Source: a bacterium (lineage in GTDB: Bacteria; Bacillota_I; Bacilli_A; Izemoplasmatales; Hujiaoplasmataceae). From it: a DNA stretch of 64,000 nucleotides. Positions 52,124 through 62,996 of the stretch are shown in pieces. Within the stretch, counting starts at the first letter, position 1. The number at the start of each line of letters is the position of its first letter. The translations under genes and the position numbers were made by a program. The DNA lies in the NCBI GenBank assembly GCA_030684695.1, contig JAUXXX010000035.1, positions 28,835 to 92,834 of the forward strand, read 5' to 3'. The notes under the pieces are model-generated. The model did not search any database. It worked only from the letters and a program-made list of their open reading frames with translations, and was not told the DNA's origin.

Positions 52124-52590
52124 GATTTGATAAAGTACTCGTTCATGAAATCATCCGCTATTTGATTGTGGGAGGAGTCGCCACAATTATTGATTATCTC
52201 TCATTCGCACTTTTTCGATATGTGATTCTTGATCTCACGCTCGAAAATCTATTGATATCGACATCGATTGGCTTTGCATTTGGACTGACATTCAACTATA
52301 TTCTTTCGATTATTTTCGTATTTAAAAATGTCTCAGATCCCAACAAAGGGAAAAAACTATCCTCGTTTATCCTATTTGCAATGATTGGAATCATTGGTCT
52401 AGGGCTCACAGAGTTTGGGATGTGGATATCCTATATTACTCGGTTCTTCATAGGCGACAATGTCTATCAAATTCCTGAAATGTTGATGAAAGTCATTATG
52501 ACAGGAATTGTCCTCATTTGGAATTACGTCGCTCGAAAACTTTTAATTTTCCAACCCCCCAAAAGCGAACACAAGGAGATTACATCATGA
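52120..52590 (+). CDS. GtrA family protein
   Basis: [44 protein letters not shown]-like. Confidence 0.88.
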   Translation: MRFDKVLVHEIIRYLIVGGVATIIDYLSFALFRYVILDLTLENLLISTSIGFAFGLTFNYILSIIFVFKNVSDPNKGKKLSSFILFAMIGIIGLGLTEFGMWISYITRFFIGDNVYQIPEMLMKVIMTGIVLIWNYVARKLLIFQPPKSEHKEITS

Positions 52591-54131
52591 AAAAGGCAAT
52601 TATTATTGGTGCTGGGCCCGCTGGATTAACCGCAGCGTATCAACTTTTAAAAGAAACGGATATTCAACCGATATTATTCGAAAAGTCTTCGATGATTGGA
52701 GGCATTTCTCAAACAGCGATTTATAAAGAAAATCACATTGATCTAGGAGGTCATCGTTTCTTTACAAAGAACAAAGATGTCATGAATTTGTGGCAAGAAT
52801 TGATGCCTTTACAAGGGGCTCCATCCAAAGATGATTTGTTATTAAACCGCGTTCGTGAGTTTCCAGGAAAAGCAGATCCAGAAATGGAAGATGAAGTGTT
52901 GCTAGTACGCAACCGTGTGTCAAGAATTTACTACCTTGCACATTTCTTTGATTATCCTATTTCAATGAAACTTAGTACGTTTGCAAACATGGGACCATGG
53001 AGAACCATCAAAGCTGGGGTTGGGTATATGTATTCTGCGATGTTCAAACGTCAAGAACATAGTCTAGAAGACTTTTACATCAATCGATTTGGGAAACCAT
53101 TGTATCAAATGTTTTTTGAAGACTATACCGAAAAGTTATGGGGAAAACATCCAAAGTATATATCAGCCGAATGGGGAGCACAGCGTGTAAAAGGACTATC
53201 TTTGTCTAAAGCAATCGTATCAGCGATCACAAAACCATTTAAGAAGAAAAATGATAAAGTTGAGACATCCCTCATTGAAGAGTTTTATTATCCCAAAAAA
53301 GGTCCTGGTCAGCTGTATGAAAAAATGGCAGACAAGATCAAAGAAATGGGTGGAGAAATTCATATGAATGCTGATGTTCAAAAAATCAAAATGGAGAACA
53401 ATCACATTGAAGGCATTGAAGTATTCGAAAACGGAAGTATCAACTCATACAATGCTGATTATTATTTGTCATCCATGGCGATTAAAGATTTGGTCATCAG
53501 ATCGACGAATACCAAAGAAGAAGTAAAAGAAGTGGCGACCAACTTGCCTTACCGGGATTTCATTACCGTAGGATTGTTGTTAAAAGATGTGAAACTAAAG
53601 AATAAAACAAAGATTAAGACCTATCATGATGTTTTACCTGACTGTTGGATTTATGTGCAAGAAAGAAATGTAAAAGTAGGTCGAATTCAAATATTTAACA
53701 ACTGGTCTCCTTATATGGTGAAAGATTTTGAAAATACCATTTGGATTGGATTAGAATACTTTTGTTCGGAAGGGGACACTCTTTGGAATATGCCAGATCA
53801 AGAGTTCATTGATTTTGCAATTGATGAGATGGTAACCATCGGAGTCATTGATAAAGCAAATGTACTTGATGCCTTTCGATTAAAAGTAGAGAAAGCATAT
53901 CCTGCATATTTTGATGCTTATGAGCAATTTCCTATAGTAAAAGACTATTTACAACAAATTGATAATTTATATTGTATCGGTCGGAATGGACAACACCGAT
54001 ACAACAACATGGACCATTCCATGCTTACAGCTATGGAAGCGGTTGATTCCATCATCGATCCTAGTAGAGACCGTCGTTTGTTATGGGAAGTGAATGCAGA
54101 AAAAGAGTATCACGAGGAAGCAAAGAAGTAG
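52587..54131 (+). CDS. NAD(P)/FAD-dependent oxidoreductase (UDP-galactopyranose mutase-like)
   Basis: [17 protein letters not shown] dinucleotide-binding motif, [16 protein letters not shown] 52587 ATGA-overlapping gtrA. Confidence 0.88.
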   Translation: MKKAIIIGAGPAGLTAAYQLLKETDIQPILFEKSSMIGGISQTAIYKENHIDLGGHRFFTKNKDVMNLWQELMPLQGAPSKDDLLLNRVREFPGKADPEMEDEVLLVRNRVSRIYYLAHFFDYPISMKLSTFANMGPWRTIKAGVGYMYSAMFKRQEHSLEDFYINRFGKPLYQMFFEDYTEKLWGKHPKYISAEWGAQRVKGLSLSKAIVSAITKPFKKKNDKVETSLIEEFYYPKKGPGQLYEKMADKIKEMGGEIHMNADVQKIKMENNHIEGIEVFENGSINSYNADYYLSSMAIKDLVIRSTNTKEEVKEVATNLPYRDFITVGLLLKDVKLKNKTKIKTYHDVLPDCWIYVQERNVKVGRIQIFNNWSPYMVKDFENTIWIGLEYFCSEGDTLWNMPDQEFIDFAIDEMVTIGVIDKANVLDAFRLKVEKAYPAYFDAYEQFPIVKDYLQQIDNLYCIGRNGQHRYNNMDHSMLTAMEAVDSIIDPSRDRRLLWEVNAEKEYHEEAKK

Positions 54132-54152
54132 TAAATTAATAGATAACGAGTA

Positions 54153-54192
54153 AAAAGAAGGGAAACTTTTCAAAGTTGCCCTTCTTTTTACT
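54153..54192. terminator. Convergent bidirectional terminator
   Basis: AAGAAGGGAAACTTT-tc-AAAGTTGCCCTTCTTTTT. Confidence 0.75.
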
Positions 54193-54216
54193 ATATAACA
54201 TTAATAATATGTTTTG

Positions 54217-55236
54217 CTATGAACTGGTTGTATGATTTGAATTCTTCTTTTTTTTGTTAACCATCATGATCTTATCAGCTCGATCAATCATCCTTAATTC
54301 ATCAACATCCCCGTTTTTAACTTGATCGATACCATATGAGAACTGCAGTTGGTAACGTTGTAGATAGGAATCAGTTAGTAAATCTGTTTGGAGTTGACTG
54401 AGTTTCATATCCGCTTCTTGAAGTGTAACATTTGGAAATACAACAACAAATTCATCGCCCCCATATCGACTTATAAATATGGGATGATCGAGTTTTTTTT
54501 GTATAAAGCTCGAAAACATAATAAGTACTTTATCGCCAACACGGTGACCATATTGGTCATTTACTGCTTTGAATGAATCTAAATCGATGATTGCTAGTGA
54601 GAAAAAAGAGTTTTGAAGACGGTAGTTCTCGATTTGTTCTCGAACAAAGTCAATCATTTTATGGCGATTCGCTAGTTTTGTAAGCGGATCGACATTGGCT
54701 AAAATTTGAAGTTGATGATTCGCTTCTATTAATTGCAAATCTGTTTCAATCAAATCTTGAAACATCTCTATTAATTGAAACTGTTTTTCATCATAGTTTC
54801 GTTCTTTTTGATCAAGAATACAGATGGTTCCAAACACTTGGTTATCTGCCCACTTTAGGGGATATCCAACGTATGAAATCATATGCAGATGAATATCAGG
54901 ATTGGTAGCCCAAGTGGCATCATTTAAGGCATTTGGAACATGTAGACGTTGGTCATATCCAATGGCACTTTCACAATATAGTCCGTGTCCCAATCGATCT
55001 TTTGCTTTTGGAGCATAAGGGTTTCCTGGGTTTTGACTACTGATAAATACTTCCATATCAGTAGGGGTAATTTTCATAATTAATCCTGCAGGTACTTCAA
55101 ATAAATCTGATGCTAGATTCATCAAAGCCTGCCATTTTCTTTTGGTGACTTCACTAATTTCTGGTTTATCTTTACTAGTGATTTCAACTGAAACAAAGTG
55201 TGCTTCTTTTCTTATCTTCACATTGGTTTTTGCCAT
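54217..55236 (-). CDS. GAF-GGDEF diguanylate cyclase
   Basis: GAF-like PAGLIMKITPTDMEVFISSQNPGNPY...; DPLTKLANRHKM, ISRYGGDEFVVVF. Confidence 0.9.
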   Translation of the reverse strand: MAKTNVKIRKEAHFVSVEITSKDKPEISEVTKRKWQALMNLASDLFEVPAGLIMKITPTDMEVFISSQNPGNPYAPKAKDRLGHGLYCESAIGYDQRLHVPNALNDATWATNPDIHLHMISYVGYPLKWADNQVFGTICILDQKERNYDEKQFQLIEMFQDLIETDLQLIEANHQLQILANVDPLTKLANRHKMIDFVREQIENYRLQNSFFSLAIIDLDSFKAVNDQYGHRVGDKVLIMFSSFIQKKLDHPIFISRYGGDEFVVVFPNVTLQEADMKLSQLQTDLLTDSYLQRYQLQFSYGIDQVKNGDVDELRMIDRADKIMMVNKKKKNSNHTTSS

Positions 55237-55281
55237 ATGTCTACCTCAAAAAGTATAATGAGTGGTGTGTTGCGTATCTGT

Positions 55282-56223
55282 TTATACGGATGAGTTTGGT
55301 TCTAAGGAATGATTGAACTTATAATTTCCATCTTTATCCCAAATTCCCCAGTAAGCACCATATTCGCCTTCCACAGTTTGTTTCCATGCTTCATCGAATG
55401 ATGAGAAGTAAAATATCTCGACTTGTTCTTGTATTGCCCATGTTTGAGTTTGAATAAAATAAGTGAGTGCATTTTCATAGGAAGGAGCCGCATCCCCGTA
55501 TGGTTCGCCCTTGGAAGGCCAACCAGTTTCACTAATGATTACTTTTTTATCGCCAACCGCTCTTTTGGCAAAGGCGTACATTTCTTTCATATAAGAAACA
55601 GCAGTTTCAATGTTGGTATATTCCCAGAATGGATAACAGTTTGCAAAAACCACATCACAAACATCAACTATTTCTGGATAATTTTCAAAGGTATAATAGG
55701 CATCAACATATCCCACCTGAATATGGGGTAAAGCATCTTTTACCCTTTGAATGTAGGCAATTAGTTCTTCGACTTCCATGTCTTCTCTTAATAGTACTTC
55801 GTTTCCAACGGCGAGTAAATCGATGTGTCCAGCTTTAGCGATTTCAATTGCATTGTTAATTTCTAACTCATTTGATTCTTTATCGGTTCCGATCCATACA
55901 CCAACCAATGTTTTTAAGCTTTTTTCATGTGCAATTCTTGGAATGGTTTCATTCCCATTGGAACAAGAAAAGGTTCGAATCCATGAGGTGTAAGGTCGAA
56001 TGATTTCCAATCGAGAAGCAATCTGTACATCACTAATTTGTACAAGATCATCTGGATTTTGGCCTTCGAGGTAGGGGCTAAAACTTAAACCATGGATTTT
56101 ATTTTGTAGAATATTTGCCATTTGACTTTCTAATTGTTTGATACTATCATGTTTACTTGACTGTTTGTTTAATGTTTCTTTATCTACGCCTAAATAACGA
56201 ATTCGTTTACGTGGTTTGGACAT
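55282..56223 (-). CDS. Glycoside hydrolase family 17-like protein
   Basis: IHGLSFSPYLEGQ, LLAVGNEVLLRED, VDVCDVVFANCYPFWE, VIISETGWPSKGEPYGDA, WGIWDKDGNYK. Confidence 0.85.
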   Translation of the reverse strand: MSKPRKRIRYLGVDKETLNKQSSKHDSIKQLESQMANILQNKIHGLSFSPYLEGQNPDDLVQISDVQIASRLEIIRPYTSWIRTFSCSNGNETIPRIAHEKSLKTLVGVWIGTDKESNELEINNAIEIAKAGHIDLLAVGNEVLLREDMEVEELIAYIQRVKDALPHIQVGYVDAYYTFENYPEIVDVCDVVFANCYPFWEYTNIETAVSYMKEMYAFAKRAVGDKKVIISETGWPSKGEPYGDAAPSYENALTYFIQTQTWAIQEQVEIFYFSSFDEAWKQTVEGEYGAYWGIWDKDGNYKFNHSLEPNSSV

Positions 56224-56331
56224 AATAGCCTCCTACAAGGTTTTATTTTATTATATCATAGTCATTTCTGTATCCAAGCATTGTATGATTATTCACCAAT
56301 AATTTAGTTATGTAATATGTAGATTATAAAA

Positions 56332-56366
56332 AAATAGATCTCTACATTAGTTGTAGAGATCAAAAA
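56332..56366 (-). terminator. Terminator of the MFS gene
   Basis: Minus: GATCTCTACA-acta-TGTAGAGATCTATTTTTTT. Confidence 0.75.
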
Positions 56367-56379
56367 ATATGGAATCTGT

Positions 56380-58152
56380 TTAGTCCATTTCTACATCAAA
56401 CTGTTCTAGAATAGAGCCTTTCTTGATCACTTCAGCGTCTCCGTGTTTCACAAAGAACATCGAAATAAACGCCAGTCCTACAAAGAACGCTCCATAGGGA
56501 AATAGTAATTTGCGACCCCATTCATCCATCAACATACCAGAAAATATGGGGGTAATGATTTGTGCTGACATGGAAAAGGCATAATAGTATCCCGTATATT
56601 TTCCTACATCACTGCCTTTGGTTAGTTCCACAACCATCGGGTAAGAGTTCACATTGATGGCTGCCCAGCCAACACCAGTAAAGGCAAATATGACGTACAT
56701 AAACCAGCCAACGGTTTCATTTAGAAAATAAACAGATCCAAAACTAATCACAACGAGCACAATTCCCATTAATATAGACTTTCTTCGACCTATCTTGGTA
56801 GCTAAAATTCCTATAGGGATAAAGGAAATTAATGCCGTACCGGATGCGATTAATAAGGGCATAGAAAAACCAAGACCTAAGACTTTTGGGGCATAATCCG
56901 ACAATTTTGTGGTAATGGCATTGTATCCAATAAACCACAAGAAGACCGACAATAAGATTAAGAACAAACTATTTTGTTTGGCTTTATCCAGTTTTTGCTT
57001 GCTTAAGTCTAATGTTTCGTTTGAAGCTTCCACAACATTTTCATATTCTTTATCCGCTATTTCACGTTCTTTTGTCCACTGTAATTCTTTGACTTTCCAC
57101 AAGAAGAATGCGAGTAATAGAATCATCATTATCCCATTCAATAAAAACGCAACGGAGTAATCCACAAAGGATTCATTATCAAGACCAAGAATAGTTAAGA
57201 TTAAAATGGCGATCATTCCACCAATGGTACCCATTAAATTGATGACCGCATTTCCCTTACTTCGCAAGGGTTTTACAATGACATCAGGCATGAGCGCAAC
57301 GGCTGGTGAGCGAAACAAGGACATCGATATCAACGCTAGAAATAAGACGCCGACAAAGACAATAAAGGTGTTGGGATTGGATTGTGTTAATTGCCAAGCG
57401 TCAGCGGATAATTTAGCGTCATGCACTTGATGGTAAATTTCATCTACCCAGAATAAGTAAGCTCTTTGTGAAAGATATCCTTGATTTAGGCTTTGGGTGG
57501 ATAATTCTACCATTGGTTCATAGACAGATAACTCCCAGTTAGTAAAGCGAAGAACACTCCATCTACCTGAATCCCTATGTGCAACGGCTTGAGCATAGAT
57601 GGTGGGGTTTTGAACGGTAATCCATCTTGAAATGATTTGGTCAAATTGAACTTTCCATTCAACATATGCCAAGTCATACGCTTCTATTGATAAGTTTTGT
57701 TTGCGCAATTGATCTTCAATACGTAAAGTATCACCTGTTTTTATGCCATCGTACAAGATATCACGTTCTGCTTGATACAAGGCATATTCTTCTAGTATCG
57801 AGGTATTCTCTTGGATGGATTGACTTTGTCTAGAATCCACAATGGCTAAACCAAAGACCGCAATCGCAGCTAACACAGTACCTAGAATGATAAAAGGAGT
57901 TCGTTTACCAAATTTTGATTTGCTTTTGTCAGATAATCCTCCAAAAAATGGTAACAAAAACAAAGCAAGAACGTTGTCAAGCGCCATTACAATTCCTGAC
58001 CAGGTTTGGTTAAGTCCAAACTTATCGATGAGTATTTTAGTAATAACGAGATCATACGTTATCCAAAACAAGGAAATTAACAAAAAAGCTAAGCCAATGT
58101 ACATCGTTTTCTTGTAATCTAGCTTCATAGATATCCCTCTATCATGGTGCAT
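56380..58152 (-). CDS. MFS/SLC45-like transporter with large internal insertion
   Basis: GIVMALDNVLALFLLPFFGGLSDKSKSKFGKRTPFI; ~150 aa hydrophilic insertion; FRSPAVALMPDV. Confidence 0.85.
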   Translation of the reverse strand: MHHDRGISMKLDYKKTMYIGLAFLLISLFWITYDLVITKILIDKFGLNQTWSGIVMALDNVLALFLLPFFGGLSDKSKSKFGKRTPFIILGTVLAAIAVFGLAIVDSRQSQSIQENTSILEEYALYQAERDILYDGIKTGDTLRIEDQLRKQNLSIEAYDLAYVEWKVQFDQIISRWITVQNPTIYAQAVAHRDSGRWSVLRFTNWELSVYEPMVELSTQSLNQGYLSQRAYLFWVDEIYHQVHDAKLSADAWQLTQSNPNTFIVFVGVLFLALISMSLFRSPAVALMPDVIVKPLRSKGNAVINLMGTIGGMIAILILTILGLDNESFVDYSVAFLLNGIMMILLLAFFLWKVKELQWTKEREIADKEYENVVEASNETLDLSKQKLDKAKQNSLFLILLSVFLWFIGYNAITTKLSDYAPKVLGLGFSMPLLIASGTALISFIPIGILATKIGRRKSILMGIVLVVISFGSVYFLNETVGWFMYVIFAFTGVGWAAINVNSYPMVVELTKGSDVGKYTGYYYAFSMSAQIITPIFSGMLMDEWGRKLLFPYGAFFVGLAFISMFFVKHGDAEVIKKGSILEQFDVEMD

Positions 58153-58411
58153 AATTATTCACATTTTATCACGACAAGATGGACTTATAAAGTGAAATGG
58201 AAAAGAAAAGAGATAGATTTAGTATCCATCTCAATAATTAATGAAACACTAAGGTATTTACAATCGATGCTTCCATAAGAATTTGTCCATAATTTGCTTC
58301 AATAAGGAGTAATTGCAGGTCTAGATTTTAATGAAAGTAGATTGCAGGTCAGTCTTTTACCGATTAATATTGGAGAGATTGATTCACCCATTCAATGACA
58401 TTTCATAGGAA

Positions 58412-59950
58412 CTAGTATTGAACGATAAAGTTGTTTACCAGTTCGAAATTCAACTCTTTTTGTTTTTCAATGTAATCACTTATCAGAGAAGCTAACGAAA
58501 CATCGTATTCCTCGAGCACCACAGCATCAGCGAACATATCGAAATCACCACCACCAGAAGCACGGTAATTATTTAGTACTAATTCAAATTGATCTGTTTC
58601 ATGGATTGGGACACCACTTCTAGTGAAGGAAATGATACGTTCTCCAAAGGGTTTTTTAACATCAATCACGTATTCAATTCCATCAAAAACATCATAATTA
58701 TAGTGTTCTAATTTTGGGGAGATGTAGGCTGAGTTGATCGATAATTGATGATTCGAGATACTAAAGTATTGAGCATTTCTTTCCAATGCTCGTTTTAGGA
58801 TTTTTCCGTTTATTTGAAGTTTTACTAACGTGTTTGGATAAATGAAGTTTGCCATGATTTCTCTTCTTGTAATGTTGTTTGAAAAACCGGGTGGATTGTT
58901 TGGCAAAGATGCGCAACTAATGTGCGCGTTACTAAGAGATAACTGAACATGGTTGATCAGTTGAAACAGAGGATGCTTTTTCGCGCGTGGGTTTAAAGGG
59001 TCGTGAATTGAAAAATCCATGGAGGTTGAACCAATTTTTTGATCAAGCCACGTGTTAACCAACGATTCATAGGGATAAAGCAACTGAATTAACTCTTGGT
59101 CTTCTGGAAATGTGTTTGGAATGATGCGACCATGAATGGAAGAGATGTGATGACTATGATCTATCTTTTCATATTCGATGACAATCTCACCGAAATCATA
59201 AGCATTCAAACTGGTTTGTAAAGTGACACCTTGAGGTAATGAATGTACTTGGGGCGAATGCTGGTGTCCAGTGAGTAACACATTGATTTCTGGAAGTGTA
59301 GAAAGCAAGTAGCCTTGATTTTCATCAGTCATCCTTCCGTGTGGAAGAGTTGTGACCAGATCACGTTCATATCCACCGTGATACATTACAACGATGATAT
59401 CAGATTGATTCTTTACTTCGGGAAGTAAAGATTTTACTGTTTCGTAGGCATCAAGAAACGTAAGATCTTGGATATACTCCTTTTTCTCCCAGTGTGGAAT
59501 ATATTGGGTTACTACACCAATGATCCCAATTCTTAATCCATCTTTTGTTTTGTGAATTGCATAAGGGGTGAATGGACACTCGTGGTCTTTATTTACAATG
59601 TTTGCACATAAAGGAGTTGCGTGAATTTGATCAAGCATTTGGAAAAGATGCGGAAGACCATAGTTAAAATCATGATTCCCAACCACAAGATAATGATATT
59701 GTAAATGATTCATTAATAAGGGAAGAGGATGCTTTGAAACAGGGAGAAACAGTCTTGAATAATCAAGGATAGGGTTCCCTTGAAGAATATCTCCATTATC
59801 AAGAAGTAATACTTCATCAGTTAGTTGATTGAGGTAGGTAGATATCCTTGTTAGTCCACATAAATCCTTGCGTTTAAACGCGTAATTGGTGCCACTCAGT
59901 TGTCCGTGGATATCCGAAGTGTAAATGATTCTAATTTTTTTGGTCTCCAT
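58412..59950 (-). CDS. Metallophosphoesterase / 5'-nucleotidase family (UshA-like)
   Basis: IIYTSDIHGQL, LLDNGDILQGNP, VGNHDFNYG, VLLTGHQHSPQ, NNYRASGGGDFDMF. Confidence 0.9.
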   Translation of the reverse strand: METKKIRIIYTSDIHGQLSGTNYAFKRKDLCGLTRISTYLNQLTDEVLLLDNGDILQGNPILDYSRLFLPVSKHPLPLLMNHLQYHYLVVGNHDFNYGLPHLFQMLDQIHATPLCANIVNKDHECPFTPYAIHKTKDGLRIGIIGVVTQYIPHWEKKEYIQDLTFLDAYETVKSLLPEVKNQSDIIVVMYHGGYERDLVTTLPHGRMTDENQGYLLSTLPEINVLLTGHQHSPQVHSLPQGVTLQTSLNAYDFGEIVIEYEKIDHSHHISSIHGRIIPNTFPEDQELIQLLYPYESLVNTWLDQKIGSTSMDFSIHDPLNPRAKKHPLFQLINHVQLSLSNAHISCASLPNNPPGFSNNITRREIMANFIYPNTLVKLQINGKILKRALERNAQYFSISNHQLSINSAYISPKLEHYNYDVFDGIEYVIDVKKPFGERIISFTRSGVPIHETDQFELVLNNYRASGGGDFDMFADAVVLEEYDVSLASLISDYIEKQKELNFELVNNFIVQY

Positions 59951-60093
59951 CGTTTAGTGACCCTCATTCTTTCTATAGAAATGTCTGTAAAATTTTACAA
60001 ACTTATAAATTCTTTGGTAGACATCAATCTTATTTTATCATATAATCATGTGTGAGAGAACACTCTCACAAATATAACAAGGGGGAAAGTACA

Positions 60094-61200
60094 GTGATTA
60101 AGAAATTTCTTTTAGTGTTTTCATTACTAGCATTATTTGGTCTAGTTTCATGTTCCACTACAGCAGCTCCAACCACAGCAGCCCCAACCACAGTAGCACC
60201 AACCTCAGCTGGAGGAACAACAGCAGCTCCAACTACAGCAATTATTAACCGTCAAAGTTTATCTATTTATTTTGTTCCTTCACGCGATGCAGCACAAATT
60301 CTTGAATTCGTTGGACCTTTAGCAGCAATGTTAAAAGCCGAAATGCTTCTTCAAGGATACAATATTGCAAATATCGTTGTTCAAGTTGGTTCAACGTATG
60401 AAGCAGTTGGTGAAGGCATGGATGCCGGAACCATCGACGTTGGATTCTTACCAGGCGGAACTTATGCAATTTATTCCGCAGATGGCAATATCGATGTTGC
60501 GTTAACTGCAACACGCGCTGGCCTTAACAAAGATTCCGTGAATGCAAAAGATTGGAATGATGGTTTAGCAACTCTTGGCGATTCCAACGCTCAAGTGGCA
60601 TATTATCGTTCTATCGTTGTTGCTGGTCCTAGTGTGAAAGGCCGTGCATTAGCAGCAAAAGTTAACAATAATGAAGCATTAACATGGGCAGATGTAAGCA
60701 GTGCAGTATGGTGTGTACGCTCTTCATCTTCATCAGCTGGTTTCATTTATCCATCCATTTTACTAAGAGGCTTATATAGCAACACTGGTTTATCAGCACT
60801 TGATTCAAGCAAACGGATTCAAACTCCAGGATATGGAGCAAGTATGGCTTCTTTAGCATCTGGTTCTTGTGACGTAGCAACGATTTATGCAGATGCTCGT
60901 CGCGACTACGCAAATGCGTGGACACAAACTGGAGAAGGCGGTTACGGACGCACACAATCCATTTGGGCTGAAACAGACGTTGTATTTGTAACTCCTGGAA
61001 TTTACAATGATACCATTTCCATTTCTAAATTATCAGTGGATCCAGCATTAAAGGCAGCTCTTCAACGCGCGTTTATTAACTTAATCGCTACGGAAGCAGG
61101 AAAAGCAGTCTTTGCGGTTTATAGTCATGAAGGATATGTTGTTGCACAAGATTCTGATTACGATGTAGAACGTCAAGCACAAGCACTTTTAAGAGGATAA
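60094..61200 (+). CDS. phnD: Phosphate/phosphonate ABC transporter substrate-binding lipoprotein (PhnD-like)
   Basis: GTG 60094 with GGGGGAAAG SD; lipobox GLVSC; Thr/Ala/Pro linker; genes PhnC-PhnE-PhnE follow. Confidence 0.85.
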   Translation: MIKKFLLVFSLLALFGLVSCSTTAAPTTAAPTTVAPTSAGGTTAAPTTAIINRQSLSIYFVPSRDAAQILEFVGPLAAMLKAEMLLQGYNIANIVVQVGSTYEAVGEGMDAGTIDVGFLPGGTYAIYSADGNIDVALTATRAGLNKDSVNAKDWNDGLATLGDSNAQVAYYRSIVVAGPSVKGRALAAKVNNNEALTWADVSSAVWCVRSSSSSAGFIYPSILLRGLYSNTGLSALDSSKRIQTPGYGASMASLASGSCDVATIYADARRDYANAWTQTGEGGYGRTQSIWAETDVVFVTPGIYNDTISISKLSVDPALKAALQRAFINLIATEAGKAVFAVYSHEGYVVAQDSDYDVERQAQALLRG

Positions 61201-61230
61201 ACCTTACAAATTATATTTTTAGACTCGATA

Positions 61231-61262
61231 AACAGGCTTGGTAACACTCAAGCCTGTTTTTC
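61231..61262 (+). terminator. Intra-operon terminator between phnD and phnC
   Basis: ACAGGCTTG-gtaacact-CAAGCCTGTTTTT. Confidence 0.75.
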
Positions 61263-61282
61263 AAAACAAATGAGGTGGGAAG

Positions 61283-62053
61283 ATGATTATATTCAATAAC
61301 GTAAGCAAAGTATATCCAAATGGAACTGTTGCGTTGAAAAACGTTTCTTTGCAAATTGCTCAAGGCGAGTTTGTGGCTATTATTGGATTGAGCGGTGCAG
61401 GGAAATCGACGTTAATCAAGTTAATTAATAAGATGATTAGCGTTACTTCGGGATCTATCATGGTCAATCAAGAAAAAGTCGAAGGGTTAAGAGGTAAAAA
61501 TTTACGTCGATATCGTCGAAAAATTGGAATTGTTTTTCAATCCTTTAATTTGATTAACCGAACAACTGTTGTAAGAAATGTATTAGCCTCACGTGTTGCG
61601 GATATGAATATCGTTTCCACTCTGTTTGGAGTCTATTCGAAAGAGGATCAATTATTGGCGTTGGAAGCATTACATAAAGTAGGTATTTTAGAAAAGGCAT
61701 ATACCAGAGCCGATCAATTATCAGGAGGCCAACAACAACGGGTTGCTTTGGCTCGAACACTTGCTCAACGACCTTCTGTGATTTTGGCAGACGAACCCGT
61801 CGCATCACTGGACCCAATTACTGCCAATCAAATTATGAAAGACTTTAAACGGATTAACGTAGATGAGAACATTACTGTGATAGCAAACATGCATCACGTG
61901 GATATGGCATTAAAATATGCAGATCGAGTGATTGGAATTAATAAGGGAGAAATTGTTTTTGATGGACCGTCTTCTCAAGTAAACGAAGAGTTGCTCAAAA
62001 AAATCTATGGACGTGAAATTACTGATGAAGACATCATGTTTAAAGATCAGTAG
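61283..62053 (+). CDS. phnC: Phosphonate-type ABC transporter ATP-binding protein
   Basis: GLSGAGKSTLIKLIN Walker A, LSGGQQQRVALARTL, VILADEPVASLDP. Confidence 0.92.
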   Translation: MIIFNNVSKVYPNGTVALKNVSLQIAQGEFVAIIGLSGAGKSTLIKLINKMISVTSGSIMVNQEKVEGLRGKNLRRYRRKIGIVFQSFNLINRTTVVRNVLASRVADMNIVSTLFGVYSKEDQLLALEALHKVGILEKAYTRADQLSGGQQQRVALARTLAQRPSVILADEPVASLDPITANQIMKDFKRINVDENITVIANMHHVDMALKYADRVIGINKGEIVFDGPSSQVNEELLKKIYGREITDEDIMFKDQ

Positions 62054-62068
62054 TCGAGGAGACAACGT

Positions 62069-62995
62069 ATGCTAAGTCAAGAAAACTCCTCTATTTTCCA
62101 AAAAATACTCCATTTCTTTGAGCGAATTTGGTTGTCCATCAAGTCTTATTTTCTTCGATCAGTGATTCAAACAAAAGCAGCTCGTAAGACCGTATTAGCT
62201 GATGGTGTTTCGATTACGAAACCTTATTCCTTTGGGTTGCTTAATATGGTTATTTTGTTCATCATCACATTTTATTTTTGGGATTTGATTGTTACAACGT
62301 ACTTTACAGTTACTCCTTTTGAACTGTTTGTCAGACGGATCCCAAATTTCACAAACATCTTATCAAAAATGATAACGGATTTTAAACCCGATTACCTTCC
62401 AACGGTGATTCCTCCGCTGATTGACACCATTCAAATGGCCATCATTGGAACATTCATCGGAGCGTTCTTGGCTTTACCAGTAGCGTTTCTTGCTTCTCAA
62501 AATCTAGTAAAAAGCAAGATTATTACAAACTTCATTAAATTAATCCTGTCATTTATTCGAACCATTCCAACACTGGTTTACGCAGCGATTTTAGCGTTTG
62601 CGTTTGGATATGGAACGTTAATTGGGGTGATCGCGACCGCGATTTTTACCTTTGGAATTTTAACAAAAATGCTTTATGAAGTGATTGAAACCATCGACTT
62701 AGGAGCTTTCATGGCCATTGAGTCCACTGGCGCTACCAAAACAAAAGCATTTATTACATCGGTTATTCCTCAGATTATGGGAACATTCCTATCCTTTACG
62801 TTGTATAGCTTCGAAATTAACATCCGCTCATCCGCTATTTTAGGTTATGTGGGCGCGGGTGGTATCGGAATCTTATTAGACGACCACATGACGTGGCGTG
62901 AGTATGGGCATTTAGGTCTCATTTTGGCAGTATTGCTTGTTGTGGTATTTGTCATTGAAAACATCTCACGTTTTATAAGAAAGAAGATGAGCTAA
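62069..62995 (+). CDS. phnE: Phosphonate-type ABC permease
   Basis: FIRTIPTLVYAAIL, GAFMAIESTGATKTKAF, ILGYVGAGGIG. Confidence 0.9.
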   Translation: MLSQENSSIFQKILHFFERIWLSIKSYFLRSVIQTKAARKTVLADGVSITKPYSFGLLNMVILFIITFYFWDLIVTTYFTVTPFELFVRRIPNFTNILSKMITDFKPDYLPTVIPPLIDTIQMAIIGTFIGAFLALPVAFLASQNLVKSKIITNFIKLILSFIRTIPTLVYAAILAFAFGYGTLIGVIATAIFTFGILTKMLYEVIETIDLGAFMAIESTGATKTKAFITSVIPQIMGTFLSFTLYSFEINIRSSAILGYVGAGGIGILLDDHMTWREYGHLGLILAVLLVVVFVIENISRFIRKKMS

Positions 62996-62996
62996 G

